Shown here one piece after another: positions 8,269-17,744 of a stretch of 64,000 bases of DNA; the first letter of the stretch is position 1, and the number at the start of each line of letters is the position of its first letter. The notes below the pieces were generated by a model. It made no database searches. It was not told the DNA's origin and saw nothing but the letters and a program-made list of their open reading frames with translations. A program made the translations under genes and the position numbers. The stretch is from Prosthecobacter sp. Its GTDB lineage: Bacteria; Verrucomicrobiota; Verrucomicrobiia; Verrucomicrobiales; Verrucomicrobiaceae. The DNA lies in contig JAIPJY010000005.1 of NCBI GenBank assembly GCA_021733925.1, positions 142,078 to 206,077 of the forward strand, given 5' to 3'.

Positions 8269-11200
8269 ATGAAACGTATTTGGAAGCATCCTGAGGAGCC
8301 GCAGAACGCTAAGCGCTACTGGCGCAGTGTCGCCGAATTGGACCGTCGTGAAGATTTCTTGAAAAATCTGGGCCGTGAATTCCCCGAGGGGGACGTCCTG
8401 AACGAGGAAGAGCGTGAGAACAGCCGCCGTGAATTTTTGAAGATCATGGGTGCCAGCGTGGGCATGATGGGTCTGGCCAGCTGCCGCCGTCCCATCGTCA
8501 ACATCCTGCCTTACACTCAGCACGTTGAGTGGATGGTGCCGGGCAAGTCGCTGCTTTACGCCACCACCATGCCGCAAAACGGCGGTGCTGTGCCCATGGT
8601 GGTCACCACACATGAAGGTCGTCCGACGCACCTTTCCGGCAATCCGCTGCACCCGCTGGGTGGTGGGCTGAACAGTTTTGCACAGGCCTCCATTTTGGAT
8701 CTCTATGATCCTGAGCGCTCTCAAAAGCCGATGGGTGCTGGCAAGGAACTCTCCTGGGCCAAGGCGAACGAACTGCTCACCGCAGCCATCGAGGAAGCGA
8801 AAAAATCCTCAGGTGCCAGCCTTGGCATCGTGATGGGTGGCTCCTCTTCCCCGACCTACCAGCGTCTGCTGGGTGAGGTGAAGGCTGCTTTTCCTCAGAT
8901 CAAACTGTTCCAATACGAAGCAGTGGGTGGCGAAGGCCAGGCCGCTGCCAATAAGGAAGTGCTGGGTGCCGATGTGAAGCATTTCGTGAAGCTCGGCTCC
9001 GCGATGCGCATTCTCTCGCTCGACTGTGACTTCCTCGGGGTGGACCCTGTGGCAGGCGAGCCTATCTCTGCTTTCACCAAGCATCGTGCCAAGGGTGAAA
9101 AGACGGCGGACAAGGACATGAACCGTCTGTACGCCTTGGAAAATCGATACACGCTGACTGGCGCCATGGCCGATCACCGCAAGCCGCTCGCGGCAAGTCT
9201 CATCCCAGTCGCGGCAGCCGTGATCGCGGCCCAGCTCGGAGACACCTCCGCCAAGGCATTGGCCGACACCGCGCCTGCCAGCCTCAAAGACTGGATCGCA
9301 CCTGCGGTCCATGATTTGATCGACAACAAAGGCAAGGCCGTCGTGCTCGCTGGCTCCCGCTACGGTGCGGAAGTGCATGCGCTGGTCGCTTCGATCAACA
9401 ACGCCTTGGGCGCTTTCGGCTCGACCATCGACCTCCTGCAAGCGCCTGCGGCTCCTGAGCTCGGCACTTTCGCCGACCTGCAGGCCGCCATCAGCGGTGG
9501 TCAGGTGAAAACACTCATTTCGCTGACTCCTGCCAGCCTTTACTACGATGCACCGGACGCTTCGGCTCTGGCCAAGCTCGTGACTGACAAAGGCGTGAAG
9601 CTGGTTCACGTCGGCACTCAGAAAAACGTCACGTCACGTCAGGCCGCGCTGCACATTCCTGCGGCTCATTATCTGGAAGTCTGGGGAGACGTGCGTGCCG
9701 CTGACGGCACCTACTCGATCGTCCAGCCGATGATCGCACCCTTGTATGACGGTGCCAGCCGTGTGGAAGTCCTGCTGGCTCTCCTTGGCCGTAAAAAGCT
9801 CGGCCCCGCCGAAGCTGCTGCGCCAGCCGCCGCCGGTGCCGCACCTGCTGCCCCCGCCGAAGACGCCGCCTACACCGCCGTGCGCGATACTTTCGCCACC
9901 GTGGCTGGCAGCCTCGACGAAAAGAAATGGAATTTCACCCTGCGTGACGGCTTCCTCAAAGGTTCCGCCTACGCCAAGGCTGCCTCCGCTCCGAATGTCG
10001 GCGCCATCGCTGGCATCGTTGCCAAAGGCACACCTGCGATCACGCCAACCGACGATTCCCTCGAAGTCGTCCTCGTGGCCGACTCCAGCGTCTATGATGG
10101 CCGCTACGTCAACAACGCCTGGCTTCAAGAAGCGCCCGATCCGGTGACAAAACTCACCTGGGAAAATGCGGCTTGGATTGGTTCCGTCACCTTCCGCCGT
10201 CTCGGTCTCAAAGAAGGACAGCACGTCAAAATCACCGTCGGCGAGACTTCCATCGAAATCCCCGCCATCGAAGCCCCCGGGCATGTGTCCAACTCCATCA
10301 CCCTGCCACTCGGCTACGGCCAGATTGGTGTTGGCATGGTCAGTGGCGACCGCGGTGTGAACGCCTATGCCCTGCGCAAGCAGCCCGGCACGTTCGTTCT
10401 GAGCGGTGCCAAGATCGAAGTCCTCGCCACCATCGCTGAGCTCGCCATCACGCAGGCTCAGAACACGATGGAAGGCCGCGCGGTCTACCGTGAAGGCACA
10501 CTCGAGACCTTCAACAAGGACGTGGCCTTCGCGCAGAAGACCGGCATGGACAGCCACATCCCGGAAAACATTTCCCTCTACAAAGGTCAGGTCGGGGTCA
10601 AATCCGAGACCAATCCTGAAGGCTTCGACTACGAGAAGCAGCATCAGTGGGGCATGTCGATCGATCTCAGCAAGTGCATTGGTTGCACGGCTTGCATCGT
10701 CGCCTGCCAGAGCGAAAACAACATTCCAGTCGTCGGCAAGGACCAGGTCCGCAAAGGCCGCGTGATGCAGTGGATCCGTATGGACCGCTACTTCGCCGTG
10801 CCGAAGTGGGGTACCCACAAGAACGAAGATGGCACCGTGGGTGTTGATCAGGAAAGCACCTGGGCCGAGGACAACGCGACGCCTGAGCAGCTGGAGAACG
10901 CCGAAATGGTGCACCAGCCGCTGGCCTGCCAGCAGTGCGAGTCCGCTCCGTGCGAAACCGTCTGCCCGGTGAATGCCACCGTCCACACGCCTGATGGCCT
11001 CAACGCCATGGCCTACAATCGCTGCATCGGCACCCGCTACTGCGCGAACAACTGCCCTTACACCGCCCGCCGCTTCAACTGGTTCGACTACAACAAGCGC
11101 AACCCGCTGATCGAAACCTCCGTGCTCGGCATGAAAGTTGGCAATCTTTACGCCGGTCCGCTGGGTGAAAAGCGCGAGGACGAAAGCCTCCGCCTCCAGC

Positions 11201-11565
11201 GCAATCCGAACGTCACCGTTCGTATGCGCGGCGTCATCGAAAAGTGCACCTACTGCGTGCAGCGCCTCGAATCCGCCAAGATCCTGCAGAAGCAGGTGCA
11301 GCGCGACTCCAAGGACTTCCGCGTGCCGACCGACACCATCAAAACCGCCTGCCAGCAGTCCTGCCCGGCAGAAGCGATTGTCTTCGGCGATCTGGCTGAT
11401 CCGAAATCCGCCGTCGTCAAATCCAAGGCATCGCCGCGCGACTACCAGTTGCTCAAATACATCGGCACCCGCCCGCGCACGAGCTACCTCGCCCGTCTGC
11501 GCAATCCGAACCCGAACATGCCCGGCGCAGAAAACATCGCCGTGTGGAGCAACAACCAATTCTAA
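8269..11565 (+). CDS. actB: Alternative complex III subunit ActB, molybdopterin-fold plus iron-sulfur protein
   Basis: A 1098-residue fusion. A twin-arginine signal (NSRREFLKIMGAS, RR at 53-54) is followed by a lipobox-like LASC (Cys 72). The middle is the MopB-like domain that in ACIII lacks a molybdenum cofactor; the C-terminal third is a ferredoxin-type domain with Cys clusters CIGCTACIVAC (803), CQQCESAPCETVC (887), CIGTRYCANNC (919) and CTYC (993), consistent with the several Fe-S clusters of ActB. An Ala/Pro-rich linker (around 512-530) interrupts the MopB domain. It lies 24 bp after actA. It would relay electrons between the quinol-oxidising membrane part and the haems. Confidence 0.94.
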   Translation: MKRIWKHPEEPQNAKRYWRSVAELDRREDFLKNLGREFPEGDVLNEEERENSRREFLKIMGASVGMMGLASCRRPIVNILPYTQHVEWMVPGKSLLYATTMPQNGGAVPMVVTTHEGRPTHLSGNPLHPLGGGLNSFAQASILDLYDPERSQKPMGAGKELSWAKANELLTAAIEEAKKSSGASLGIVMGGSSSPTYQRLLGEVKAAFPQIKLFQYEAVGGEGQAAANKEVLGADVKHFVKLGSAMRILSLDCDFLGVDPVAGEPISAFTKHRAKGEKTADKDMNRLYALENRYTLTGAMADHRKPLAASLIPVAAAVIAAQLGDTSAKALADTAPASLKDWIAPAVHDLIDNKGKAVVLAGSRYGAEVHALVASINNALGAFGSTIDLLQAPAAPELGTFADLQAAISGGQVKTLISLTPASLYYDAPDASALAKLVTDKGVKLVHVGTQKNVTSRQAALHIPAAHYLEVWGDVRAADGTYSIVQPMIAPLYDGASRVEVLLALLGRKKLGPAEAAAPAAAGAAPAAPAEDAAYTAVRDTFATVAGSLDEKKWNFTLRDGFLKGSAYAKAASAPNVGAIAGIVAKGTPAITPTDDSLEVVLVADSSVYDGRYVNNAWLQEAPDPVTKLTWENAAWIGSVTFRRLGLKEGQHVKITVGETSIEIPAIEAPGHVSNSITLPLGYGQIGVGMVSGDRGVNAYALRKQPGTFVLSGAKIEVLATIAELAITQAQNTMEGRAVYREGTLETFNKDVAFAQKTGMDSHIPENISLYKGQVGVKSETNPEGFDYEKQHQWGMSIDLSKCIGCTACIVACQSENNIPVVGKDQVRKGRVMQWIRMDRYFAVPKWGTHKNEDGTVGVDQESTWAEDNATPEQLENAEMVHQPLACQQCESAPCETVCPVNATVHTPDGLNAMAYNRCIGTRYCANNCPYTARRFNWFDYNKRNPLIETSVLGMKVGNLYAGPLGEKREDESLRLQRNPNVTVRMRGVIEKCTYCVQRLESAKILQKQVQRDSKDFRVPTDTIKTACQQSCPAEAIVFGDLADPKSAVVKSKASPRDYQLLKYIGTRPRTSYLARLRNPNPNMPGAENIAVWSNNQF

Positions 11566-11574
11566 ACCGGACAC

Positions 11575-13038
11575 ATGGACGCCTCCGCTACAGCAACTAA
11601 CACACCGCGCATCCTCGACCGCGAGCCGCTGGTGTTGAACAACCGCTCCTATTCTTGGATCACGAACCGCATCTGCGGCATCGTGGAAAACAAGCAGCCC
11701 GCTCTCTGGTGGGTCCTGTTTGTGCCTTCCGTGTTGCTGACCGGACTGATGGTCTTCTGCTTCACCTACCTCATCTCCACCGGTGTCGGTGTCTGGGGCC
11801 AGAAGCAGCCGGTCGCCTGGGCTTGGGACATCACGAATTTCGTGTTCTGGATCGGTATCGGCCACGCCGGTACGCTTATCTCCGCCATTTTGTTCCTCAC
11901 GCGCCAGAAGTGGCGTACGTCGGTGAACCGCGCTGCGGAAGCCATGACGATCTTTGCCGTGATGTGTGCCGGTTTGTTCCCGGCATTCCACGTCGGTCGT
12001 GTGTGGATGGTGTGGTTCCTCGCACCGATTCCGAACGCCAACGCCATCTGGCAGAACTTCAAATCTCCCCTGCTCTGGGACGTGTTCGCCGTTTCGACCT
12101 ACTTCAGCGTTTCTGCGGTGTTCTGGTTCCTGGGTCTCGTGCCCGACCTTGCCACGCTGCGTGATCGCTGCCGCCCGGGCCTGAAAAAATTCCTCTACGG
12201 TCTGTTCGCCCTCGGCTGGCGCGGTGGCAATCGCCACTGGAGCCACTACGAGACCGCCTACATGCTTCTGGCCGCTCTCTCCACACCGCTGGTGCTCTCC
12301 GTGCATTCCGTCGTGTCCTTCGACTTCGCCACTTCCATCGTTCCCGGCTGGCACACCACCATCTTCCCGCCCTACTTCGTCGCAGGCGCCATCTTCGGTG
12401 GTTTCGCGATGGTGTTGACCCTGATGCTTCCAGTGCGCCGCATCTACGGCTTGGATGACCTCATCACGGCCAAGCACGTGGACAACATGGCCAAGATCAT
12501 CCTGCTCACGGGCACGATCGTCGGTTACGCCTACTGCATGGAGCTCTTCGTGGCCTACTACAGCGCCAATCCGTATGAAGCCGCTGCCTTCACCCTTCGC
12601 GGCCTGACCGGTCCTTCCACTTGGGCCTACTACTGGATGTTCAGCTGCAACGTGTTTGCTCCGCAGCTCTTCTGGAGCCGCTGGTGCCGCCACAATGTGT
12701 GGGTCGTCATGATCGTCTGCATGTTCGTGAACGCCGGCATGTGGTTCGAACGCTACGTCATCATCGCCACCACGCTGGAGCGTCACATGACGCCGGGCTC
12801 CTGGGGCGTTTATCAGGCCACCTGGGTCGATAAGTACACTTTCCTCGGCACCTTCGGCTTCTTCATGATGCTGTTCCTGCTGTTCCTGCGCTTCCTGCCT
12901 GTCATCGCCATCGGTGAAGTCAAAGGCGTCTGCCCTCAGTCGAACCCGCACCTGGATGACCATGGTGAGAAGGGCGTCCAGGAGGAAGACCTCATGGACT
13001 ACCCCGACCGTCATGTCGCCAAACCCGTTGCCGCCTAA
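11575..13038 (+). CDS. actC: Alternative complex III subunit ActC, NrfD-like integral membrane protein
   Basis: 487 residues, mostly hydrophobic, with about ten predicted membrane segments of the NrfD/PsrC type (for example [19 protein letters not shown] near 46, [20 protein letters not shown] near 83-102). ActC is the quinol-binding membrane subunit of alternative complex III. The GHAGTL and HVGR stretches at the ends of helices are typical for this family. It starts 10 bp after the actB stop codon. A hydrophilic tail (from about 455) carries charged and His residues. Confidence 0.93.
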   Translation: MDASATATNTPRILDREPLVLNNRSYSWITNRICGIVENKQPALWWVLFVPSVLLTGLMVFCFTYLISTGVGVWGQKQPVAWAWDITNFVFWIGIGHAGTLISAILFLTRQKWRTSVNRAAEAMTIFAVMCAGLFPAFHVGRVWMVWFLAPIPNANAIWQNFKSPLLWDVFAVSTYFSVSAVFWFLGLVPDLATLRDRCRPGLKKFLYGLFALGWRGGNRHWSHYETAYMLLAALSTPLVLSVHSVVSFDFATSIVPGWHTTIFPPYFVAGAIFGGFAMVLTLMLPVRRIYGLDDLITAKHVDNMAKIILLTGTIVGYAYCMELFVAYYSANPYEAAAFTLRGLTGPSTWAYYWMFSCNVFAPQLFWSRWCRHNVWVVMIVCMFVNAGMWFERYVIIATTLERHMTPGSWGVYQATWVDKYTFLGTFGFFMMLFLLFLRFLPVIAIGEVKGVCPQSNPHLDDHGEKGVQEEDLMDYPDRHVAKPVAA

Positions 13039-13059
13039 CATTTTAACTGAACCCTGACT

Positions 13060-13659
13060 GTGAGCACCACCCTCAAACGAGTCCACGGCTACCTCGCTGA
13101 ATTTGACAGCGTGAAGGATCTCTACCATGCCGCCGAGCATGTTCGCGATGCCGGCTACCAGCGCTGGGACGTGCATTCGCCGTTCCCAATTCACGGCATG
13201 GATGAGGCGATGGGCAACCCACGCTCCAAGCTGCCCATCCTCGTCTTCTGCGGTGGCATCACCGGCACCATCATCGCCTTCACCCTGGAAACGATCACGC
13301 AGACCAACTTCTGGAGCGACATCGGCCTCGGCTTTCTGCAAAAGATTGTCGAAACTTACCCGACCGTTGTGCAGGGCAAGCCCACCGACATCTGGACCCT
13401 GCCTGCCTTCTTCCCCGTGATGTTTGAGCTGACGATTCTGTTCAGTGCCTTCACCACGCTGTTTGGCCTGCTGGCGCTCATCGGCCTGCCACGCTGGAAC
13501 CACCCGCTGTTTGTTTCCAAGAACTTCGGCAAGTTCTCGGACGACGGTTTCTTCGTCTGCATCGAAGCCCGCGATCCCAAATTCTCCCAGGAAGGCACCA
13601 AGAGCCTTCTCGAAAAAGCCGGCGGCAAGAACATCGAACTCGTGGAGGACGAAATCTAA
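13060..13659 (+). CDS. actD: Alternative complex III subunit ActD (DUF3341)
   Basis: 199 residues starting at a GTG codon; the reading begins MSTTLKRVHGYLAEFDSVKDLYHAAEHVRDAGY, the typical DUF3341 opening, where a periodic alpha/beta domain (about 1-55) precedes two membrane helices (about 60-78 and 124-148). HSPFPIHGMDEAMG is the conserved signature. ActD is a small membrane subunit of ACIII of unclear catalytic role. It sits 22 bp after actC. Confidence 0.92.
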   Translation: MSTTLKRVHGYLAEFDSVKDLYHAAEHVRDAGYQRWDVHSPFPIHGMDEAMGNPRSKLPILVFCGGITGTIIAFTLETITQTNFWSDIGLGFLQKIVETYPTVVQGKPTDIWTLPAFFPVMFELTILFSAFTTLFGLLALIGLPRWNHPLFVSKNFGKFSDDGFFVCIEARDPKFSQEGTKSLLEKAGGKNIELVEDEI

Positions 13660-13677
13660 GCCTCGCTTACCCGCACC

Positions 13678-14373
13678 ATGAAGTACTTCTTTCTCAGCTA
13701 CCTTTTTGTCGGCGCCATTCTCGTGAGCGCCTTCGGGTTCCGTGGCAGCAAATCTGAATTGCCACCGCTCGAAATCATCCCGGACATGGATCATCAGGCC
13801 AAAGTGAAATATCAGGCCTCCAGCGACTTTTTTGCGGATGGCCGTGGCGAACGCCTGCCGGTCAAAGGCACGCTGCCGATGGGTTTCGAAATTCCGACAA
13901 TTGCTGCGGTCGATGCAATCGGTCCTAAAGCCAAGCCTGCCCGTGTCGCCTTCACCAGCGGCCTGGGTTACTACGACACCGGCAAAGTCGGTGACTTCTA
14001 CGGCGACGGTCTGCCGACCGAGATCACCAGTGATCCGACTGTCTTCAACGAAGACTTCCTCAAGCGCGGCGAGCAGCGGTACAACATCAACTGCGCCATC
14101 TGCCACGGCACCTCCGGCAATGGCAAGGGCGTGACCTCGAAATACGGCATCCTCACCGCCTTCAACTTTCAGCAGCCCGGCCATCTGGATCCTGCCAATG
14201 CCGCCACTTACCGTGCGGATGGTGCCATCTTCGATGTCATCACCAATGGCAAAGGCCTGATGGGCGGCTACGGCGGCAACATCACTTTGCGCGACCGCTG
14301 GGCCATTGTGGCCTACATCCGCTCTCTGCAAATCGCCGCTAAAGAGTCTGGCGCCACCCTTCCCCTCCAGTAA
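13678..14373 (+). CDS. actE: Alternative complex III subunit ActE, monohaem cytochrome c
   Basis: 231 residues. An N-terminal hydrophobic segment (about 3-20) exports the protein; a single CAICH haem motif is at 139-143, followed by GTSGNGKG, the standard class I cytochrome c loop, and a Met-containing segment (GKGLMGGYGGNI) that can supply the sixth ligand. It matches ActE, the monohaem subunit of ACIII that can hand electrons to the terminal oxidase. It is 19 bp downstream of actD. Confidence 0.92.
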   Translation: MKYFFLSYLFVGAILVSAFGFRGSKSELPPLEIIPDMDHQAKVKYQASSDFFADGRGERLPVKGTLPMGFEIPTIAAVDAIGPKAKPARVAFTSGLGYYDTGKVGDFYGDGLPTEITSDPTVFNEDFLKRGEQRYNINCAICHGTSGNGKGVTSKYGILTAFNFQQPGHLDPANAATYRADGAIFDVITNGKGLMGGYGGNITLRDRWAIVAYIRSLQIAAKESGATLPLQ

Positions 14374-14397
14374 CGGCACGATCACGCGAATCCCGGC

Positions 14398-15726
14398 ATG
14401 AGTCACCACGTCACCTTTAACGATCTGCCCCAGGGCGGAGAAAAATTCGAACCAGCCAAGGGCGGCAAGCTCATTGGCACGCTCGGCCTCCTTGGCGCGC
14501 TCGGTATCGTAGCTTCGGCCATTTTCTTCTTCACCAGCACGGACACCTTTGCCTACTCCTGGCTGTTCGCCGTCTTCTTCTGCTTTACCTTCGTGGTCGG
14601 CGGCTGCTTCTGGATCCTCCTCCACAGCGCCTCCAATTCCAGCTGGGGTGTCGCCGTACGCCGCATCTGGGAAAATCTGGCCAACATGGTCATCCCGCTG
14701 GCCATCCTCGCCTCCCCGCTGCTGCTGCCAGCCGTGAACCGTCCTCTTTATGAGTGGATGCAGCATCATGATAACGCAAAGGTCTTGGCGGAGCACCACC
14801 ACACCTCCGTCAAAGAAGCGCTCCACCACTTGGTTGTCGAAGGCGACCCCGCACAGCACCTGGCACCCAACCCGCATCTGCATGTGCTGGTCGTCAAGTA
14901 CGGCTACATGAACCTGAATGCCTGGTACATTCGGTTTGGGCTCTATTTCCTCGTCCTTTGGTTCATCGCACGGACGCTTCGTGGCAAGTCGCTCCAGCAG
15001 GAGCAGGATGGCGACATCAAACACACGATCAAGGCTCGTCAGTTTTCCTGCATCGTTCTGTTGCCCTTCGCCTTGAGCGTCACTTTTGCAGCTTTCGACT
15101 GGCTCGTGGGCTTGGACTACAACTGGTTCTCCACCATGTGGGGTGTGTACATCTTTGCCGGCTGTGCCTGGGCTTCCATGGCGCTGTCGATTCTCGTCGT
15201 CACCTGGCTCCGCAGCCTGGGCTACATGCAGAAGGTGGTCACGGATGAGCATTACCATCTCATGGGCAAGCTGCTCTTCGCCTTCACCGTCTTCTGGGCC
15301 TACATCGCCTTCAGCCAGTATTTCCTCATCTGGTACGCCAACATCACGGAAGAAACCCGCTTCTACCTCATCCGTAACACGGAAGGCTGGCAGGCTGTCT
15401 CCATCTTCATTCTCCTTGGGCATTTCATTGTTCCCTTCCTGTTCCTGCTCTCCCAGCAGCGCAAAAAGAACCCCGTGGTCATCAGCATCGGCTGTCTCTG
15501 GATCCTCTTCATGCACCTGGTGGACATCTACTGGAATGTCATCCCTGAGCGTGGCCCATCCCTTGGTATCGGCGTCTTGGTTCCCGGAGCTTGGGTGCAG
15601 GACATCGCCGCACTCTGCGCCGTCTTTGGCACCATGGGCTTCCTCTACCTCCGTGGCCTGGCCAAATACAGCCTGTATCCATGGCGTGACCCGCGCCTCA
15701 TCGAGTCCGTGAACGTCATCAACTGA
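14398..15726 (+). CDS. actF: Alternative complex III subunit ActF, NrfD-like integral membrane protein
   Basis: 442 residues with about ten membrane helices, the second NrfD-type subunit of ACIII. It contains a His-rich extramembrane loop (MQHHDNAKVLAEHHHTSVK, about 121-139) and the WLVGLDYNWFSTMWGVYIFAG segment typical of ActF. It is thought to hold the second quinone/proton channel half of the complex. It starts 24 bp after actE and completes the six-gene actABCDEF set. Confidence 0.92.
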   Translation: MSHHVTFNDLPQGGEKFEPAKGGKLIGTLGLLGALGIVASAIFFFTSTDTFAYSWLFAVFFCFTFVVGGCFWILLHSASNSSWGVAVRRIWENLANMVIPLAILASPLLLPAVNRPLYEWMQHHDNAKVLAEHHHTSVKEALHHLVVEGDPAQHLAPNPHLHVLVVKYGYMNLNAWYIRFGLYFLVLWFIARTLRGKSLQQEQDGDIKHTIKARQFSCIVLLPFALSVTFAAFDWLVGLDYNWFSTMWGVYIFAGCAWASMALSILVVTWLRSLGYMQKVVTDEHYHLMGKLLFAFTVFWAYIAFSQYFLIWYANITEETRFYLIRNTEGWQAVSIFILLGHFIVPFLFLLSQQRKKNPVVISIGCLWILFMHLVDIYWNVIPERGPSLGIGVLVPGAWVQDIAALCAVFGTMGFLYLRGLAKYSLYPWRDPRLIESVNVIN

Positions 15727-15740
15727 TTCCCCGTTTTTCC

Positions 15741-16253
15741 ATGTCGCAGCCCGATCCATCTAAAAAAGCCGGTGCCACCTTCACGTGGGTGCTCGGAGCC
15801 TTCGCTGGCTTCGCCGTGCTCTTCATCCTCATCCAGTCCATCACTGACTCAAAGCAGGGTTTTGACCCACGCGAGGACGAGCGGCATAAAATCACCGCTG
15901 AGATCCTCAACGCGCAGGCTGAAAGCATCGCCAAGCTCGGTCTGGACGACGAGGCCAAGAAGAAAGCCGTCTTCAAGGGGACGCTCGCCGCACTCAAGGA
16001 GAAGAAAACCGGAGTGAGCACCCAGGTTGTCCCAGGATCTCCCACCCAGCTCAAACAGGCTGCTGCAGCTGCCGCACCTGCACCTGCTGCCCCAGCATCA
16101 CCCGCAACCGCTCCTGCCCCGGCTCCTCCGCTTTCTGCAAAGCCTGAACCTCCGATTCCCACAACGTTTGCTCCTCCTGTTCCCGCAACGCCGGCACCTG
16201 CTGTTCCTACAGCTCCTGCACCTGCCCCTGCCGCACCAGCTTCGCCCAAGTAA
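15741..16253 (+). CDS. Unknown single-pass membrane protein with Pro/Ala-rich tail
   Basis: 170 residues. One membrane helix (TWVLGAFAGFAVLFILIQSI, about 15-34) is followed by a short charged helical region and a tail, from about residue 98, made almost only of Ala and Pro. No known domain recognised. Its place, 14 bp after actF and 3 bp before the CcoN-like gene, suggests a small accessory or tether subunit between ACIII and the oxidase part; this is inference from position. The low-complexity tail might span the periplasm. Confidence 0.8.
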   Translation: MSQPDPSKKAGATFTWVLGAFAGFAVLFILIQSITDSKQGFDPREDERHKITAEILNAQAESIAKLGLDDEAKKKAVFKGTLAALKEKKTGVSTQVVPGSPTQLKQAAAAAAPAPAAPASPATAPAPAPPLSAKPEPPIPTTFAPPVPATPAPAVPTAPAPAPAAPASPK

Positions 16254-16256
16254 GTC

Positions 16257-17744
16257 ATGCAGACCACTCCCGCCATCCCTGACACAGACCTTCAGGCCGA
16301 CAACCTTCGCCGCGCGGCGATCGACAAGTCGGTGAAAGGCCCTGTGCTCTTTCTCTTCACCAATGGAGCCTTCTGGCTCATGCTCTCCACGCTGCTCGGC
16401 GTCCTCGCCGCGATCAAGCTGGTGGAGCCTGAGTTTCTGGGAGACTGCCAGTACATCACGTACGGCCGCCTGCAGCCCGCCCACATCAATGCCCTCGTCT
16501 ATGGCTGGGGCGTTCAGGCCGCACTTGGCGTGATGCTTTGGATCATGGCCCGCCGCTCCGGTCAGGAGCTGAAGGGTGGCAAGAGCCTCCTCATCACCGC
16601 TGGCGTGTTTTGGAACATCACCATCACCTTTGGCATTATCGCCATTCTCATGGGCAAGAGCACCTCGATCGAGTGGCTCGAGATGCCGAAGTTTGTCTGG
16701 CCCGTGCTGCTGACCTGCTTCCTCTGCTACGCCTGGCCCATCGCCCGCATGTTTGGCCGCGCGTTCCGTCCGGAAGGTTTCATGGTCAGCACCTGGTACA
16801 TCCTCGGCGCCTGCTTCTGGTTCCCATGGATCTTCATCACCGCCAACGTTGCTCTGCATTGCCTGCCTGGCCTGGGTGCCATCGGTGCCGGCATTGACGC
16901 CTGGTACATCCACGCAGTGATTCTCCTGTTCTTCGTCCCCGTCGGTGTCGGTGCGGCTTATTACTTCATTCCGAAGGTCACGGGACGGCCCATCGCCTCG
17001 GCACAGCTTGCCTCCGCCGGTTTCTGGTCCCTCGCCATCCTTGGCGGTTGGACGGGCATGCAGAAATACATGGGCGGCCCGCTCCCAGCCTGGATGTCCT
17101 CGGTCGGCGCTTGCGCCGGTGTGCTCCTGCTCATTCCGGTGGGTCTTGTCGGCCTCAATCATCACCTCACCACCCTCGGCAAGCACAGCGCCGTGGCCGC
17201 CAGCCCCACCCTTCGCTTCATCTTCTTCGGAGCGATGTTCTATCCCGTGTCGGGCTTGGTTCTCGCTCTGAACTCTGCGTTCTGGACCGGTGCCAATCTG
17301 CAGTTCACCCAGTCTTGGTACGCATTCCAGGTGGTCAGCGTGTACGGCTTCTTCAGCATGTGCGTGTTTGGTGCCATCTACTACATCGTGCCGCGTCTCT
17401 CCGGCTGTGAATGGCTCAGCGTTCGTCTAATCCGCAACCACTTCTGGTTCTCGGTCTATGGCATCGGCACCATCGTCATCATGAGCCTCGTGGCCGGCTG
17501 GCAGCAGGGTGTGGACATGAACGATCCCGAGCATTGGGACCAGACCTTCATGAATCACGTGGTCAATTCCCGTCCTTACGTGGTCTCCCGTGCGGTGGCT
17601 TGGACGCTTATCAGCTTCTCCAACTTCATGTTCCTTCTTCACCTCCTGCTCATGGTCGCAGGTCTGGGACGCCGCAGTTCGGCACCGACCTTGCTTGAAC
17701 ACGACCACGACGATCAAGCTCTTCCACACGAAGCCCACGCATGA
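16257..17744 (+). CDS. CcoN-like (cbb3 oxidase subunit I family) protein with most metal ligands lost
   Basis: 495 residues, twelve-helix haem-copper oxidase fold of the cbb3 subunit I family (for example ITYGRLQPAHINALVYGWG and FGAIYYIVPRLSG). Ligand check against my recollection of canonical CcoN: the first haem b His is kept (H76) and so is one CuB His (WYIH, H219). The His-His pair of CuB is replaced (GWTGMQKYM, Q269/K270), and the haem b3 and haem b ligands of the HVH motif are replaced (YAFQVV, F358/V360). A HH at 302-303 lies in a different helix position. Such a protein cannot build a normal binuclear centre. Its ATGA overlap with the next gene and its place inside the ACIII-cox operon suggest a structural or adaptor role. 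Confidence 0.8.
   Translation: MQTTPAIPDTDLQADNLRRAAIDKSVKGPVLFLFTNGAFWLMLSTLLGVLAAIKLVEPEFLGDCQYITYGRLQPAHINALVYGWGVQAALGVMLWIMARRSGQELKGGKSLLITAGVFWNITITFGIIAILMGKSTSIEWLEMPKFVWPVLLTCFLCYAWPIARMFGRAFRPEGFMVSTWYILGACFWFPWIFITANVALHCLPGLGAIGAGIDAWYIHAVILLFFVPVGVGAAYYFIPKVTGRPIASAQLASAGFWSLAILGGWTGMQKYMGGPLPAWMSSVGACAGVLLLIPVGLVGLNHHLTTLGKHSAVAASPTLRFIFFGAMFYPVSGLVLALNSAFWTGANLQFTQSWYAFQVVSVYGFFSMCVFGAIYYIVPRLSGCEWLSVRLIRNHFWFSVYGIGTIVIMSLVAGWQQGVDMNDPEHWDQTFMNHVVNSRPYVVSRAVAWTLISFSNFMFLLHLLLMVAGLGRRSSAPTLLEHDHDDQALPHEAHA

Noticed and set aside
9634-15759. A 2041-codon open frame antisense to actB-actF
   Set aside because: It is the mirror of strongly biased GC-rich genes whose reverse frame lacks stop codons. 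The product is low-complexity (Gly, Asp, Glu, His rich) with no domain, and the sense genes are all certain.
17156-17170. The NHH at residues 301-303 of the CcoN-like protein as the CuB His pair
   Set aside because: By the order of helices the pair should come in the GWTG segment near 265-270. The HH found is about 33 residues later, at a helix end where canonical proteins have other residues.
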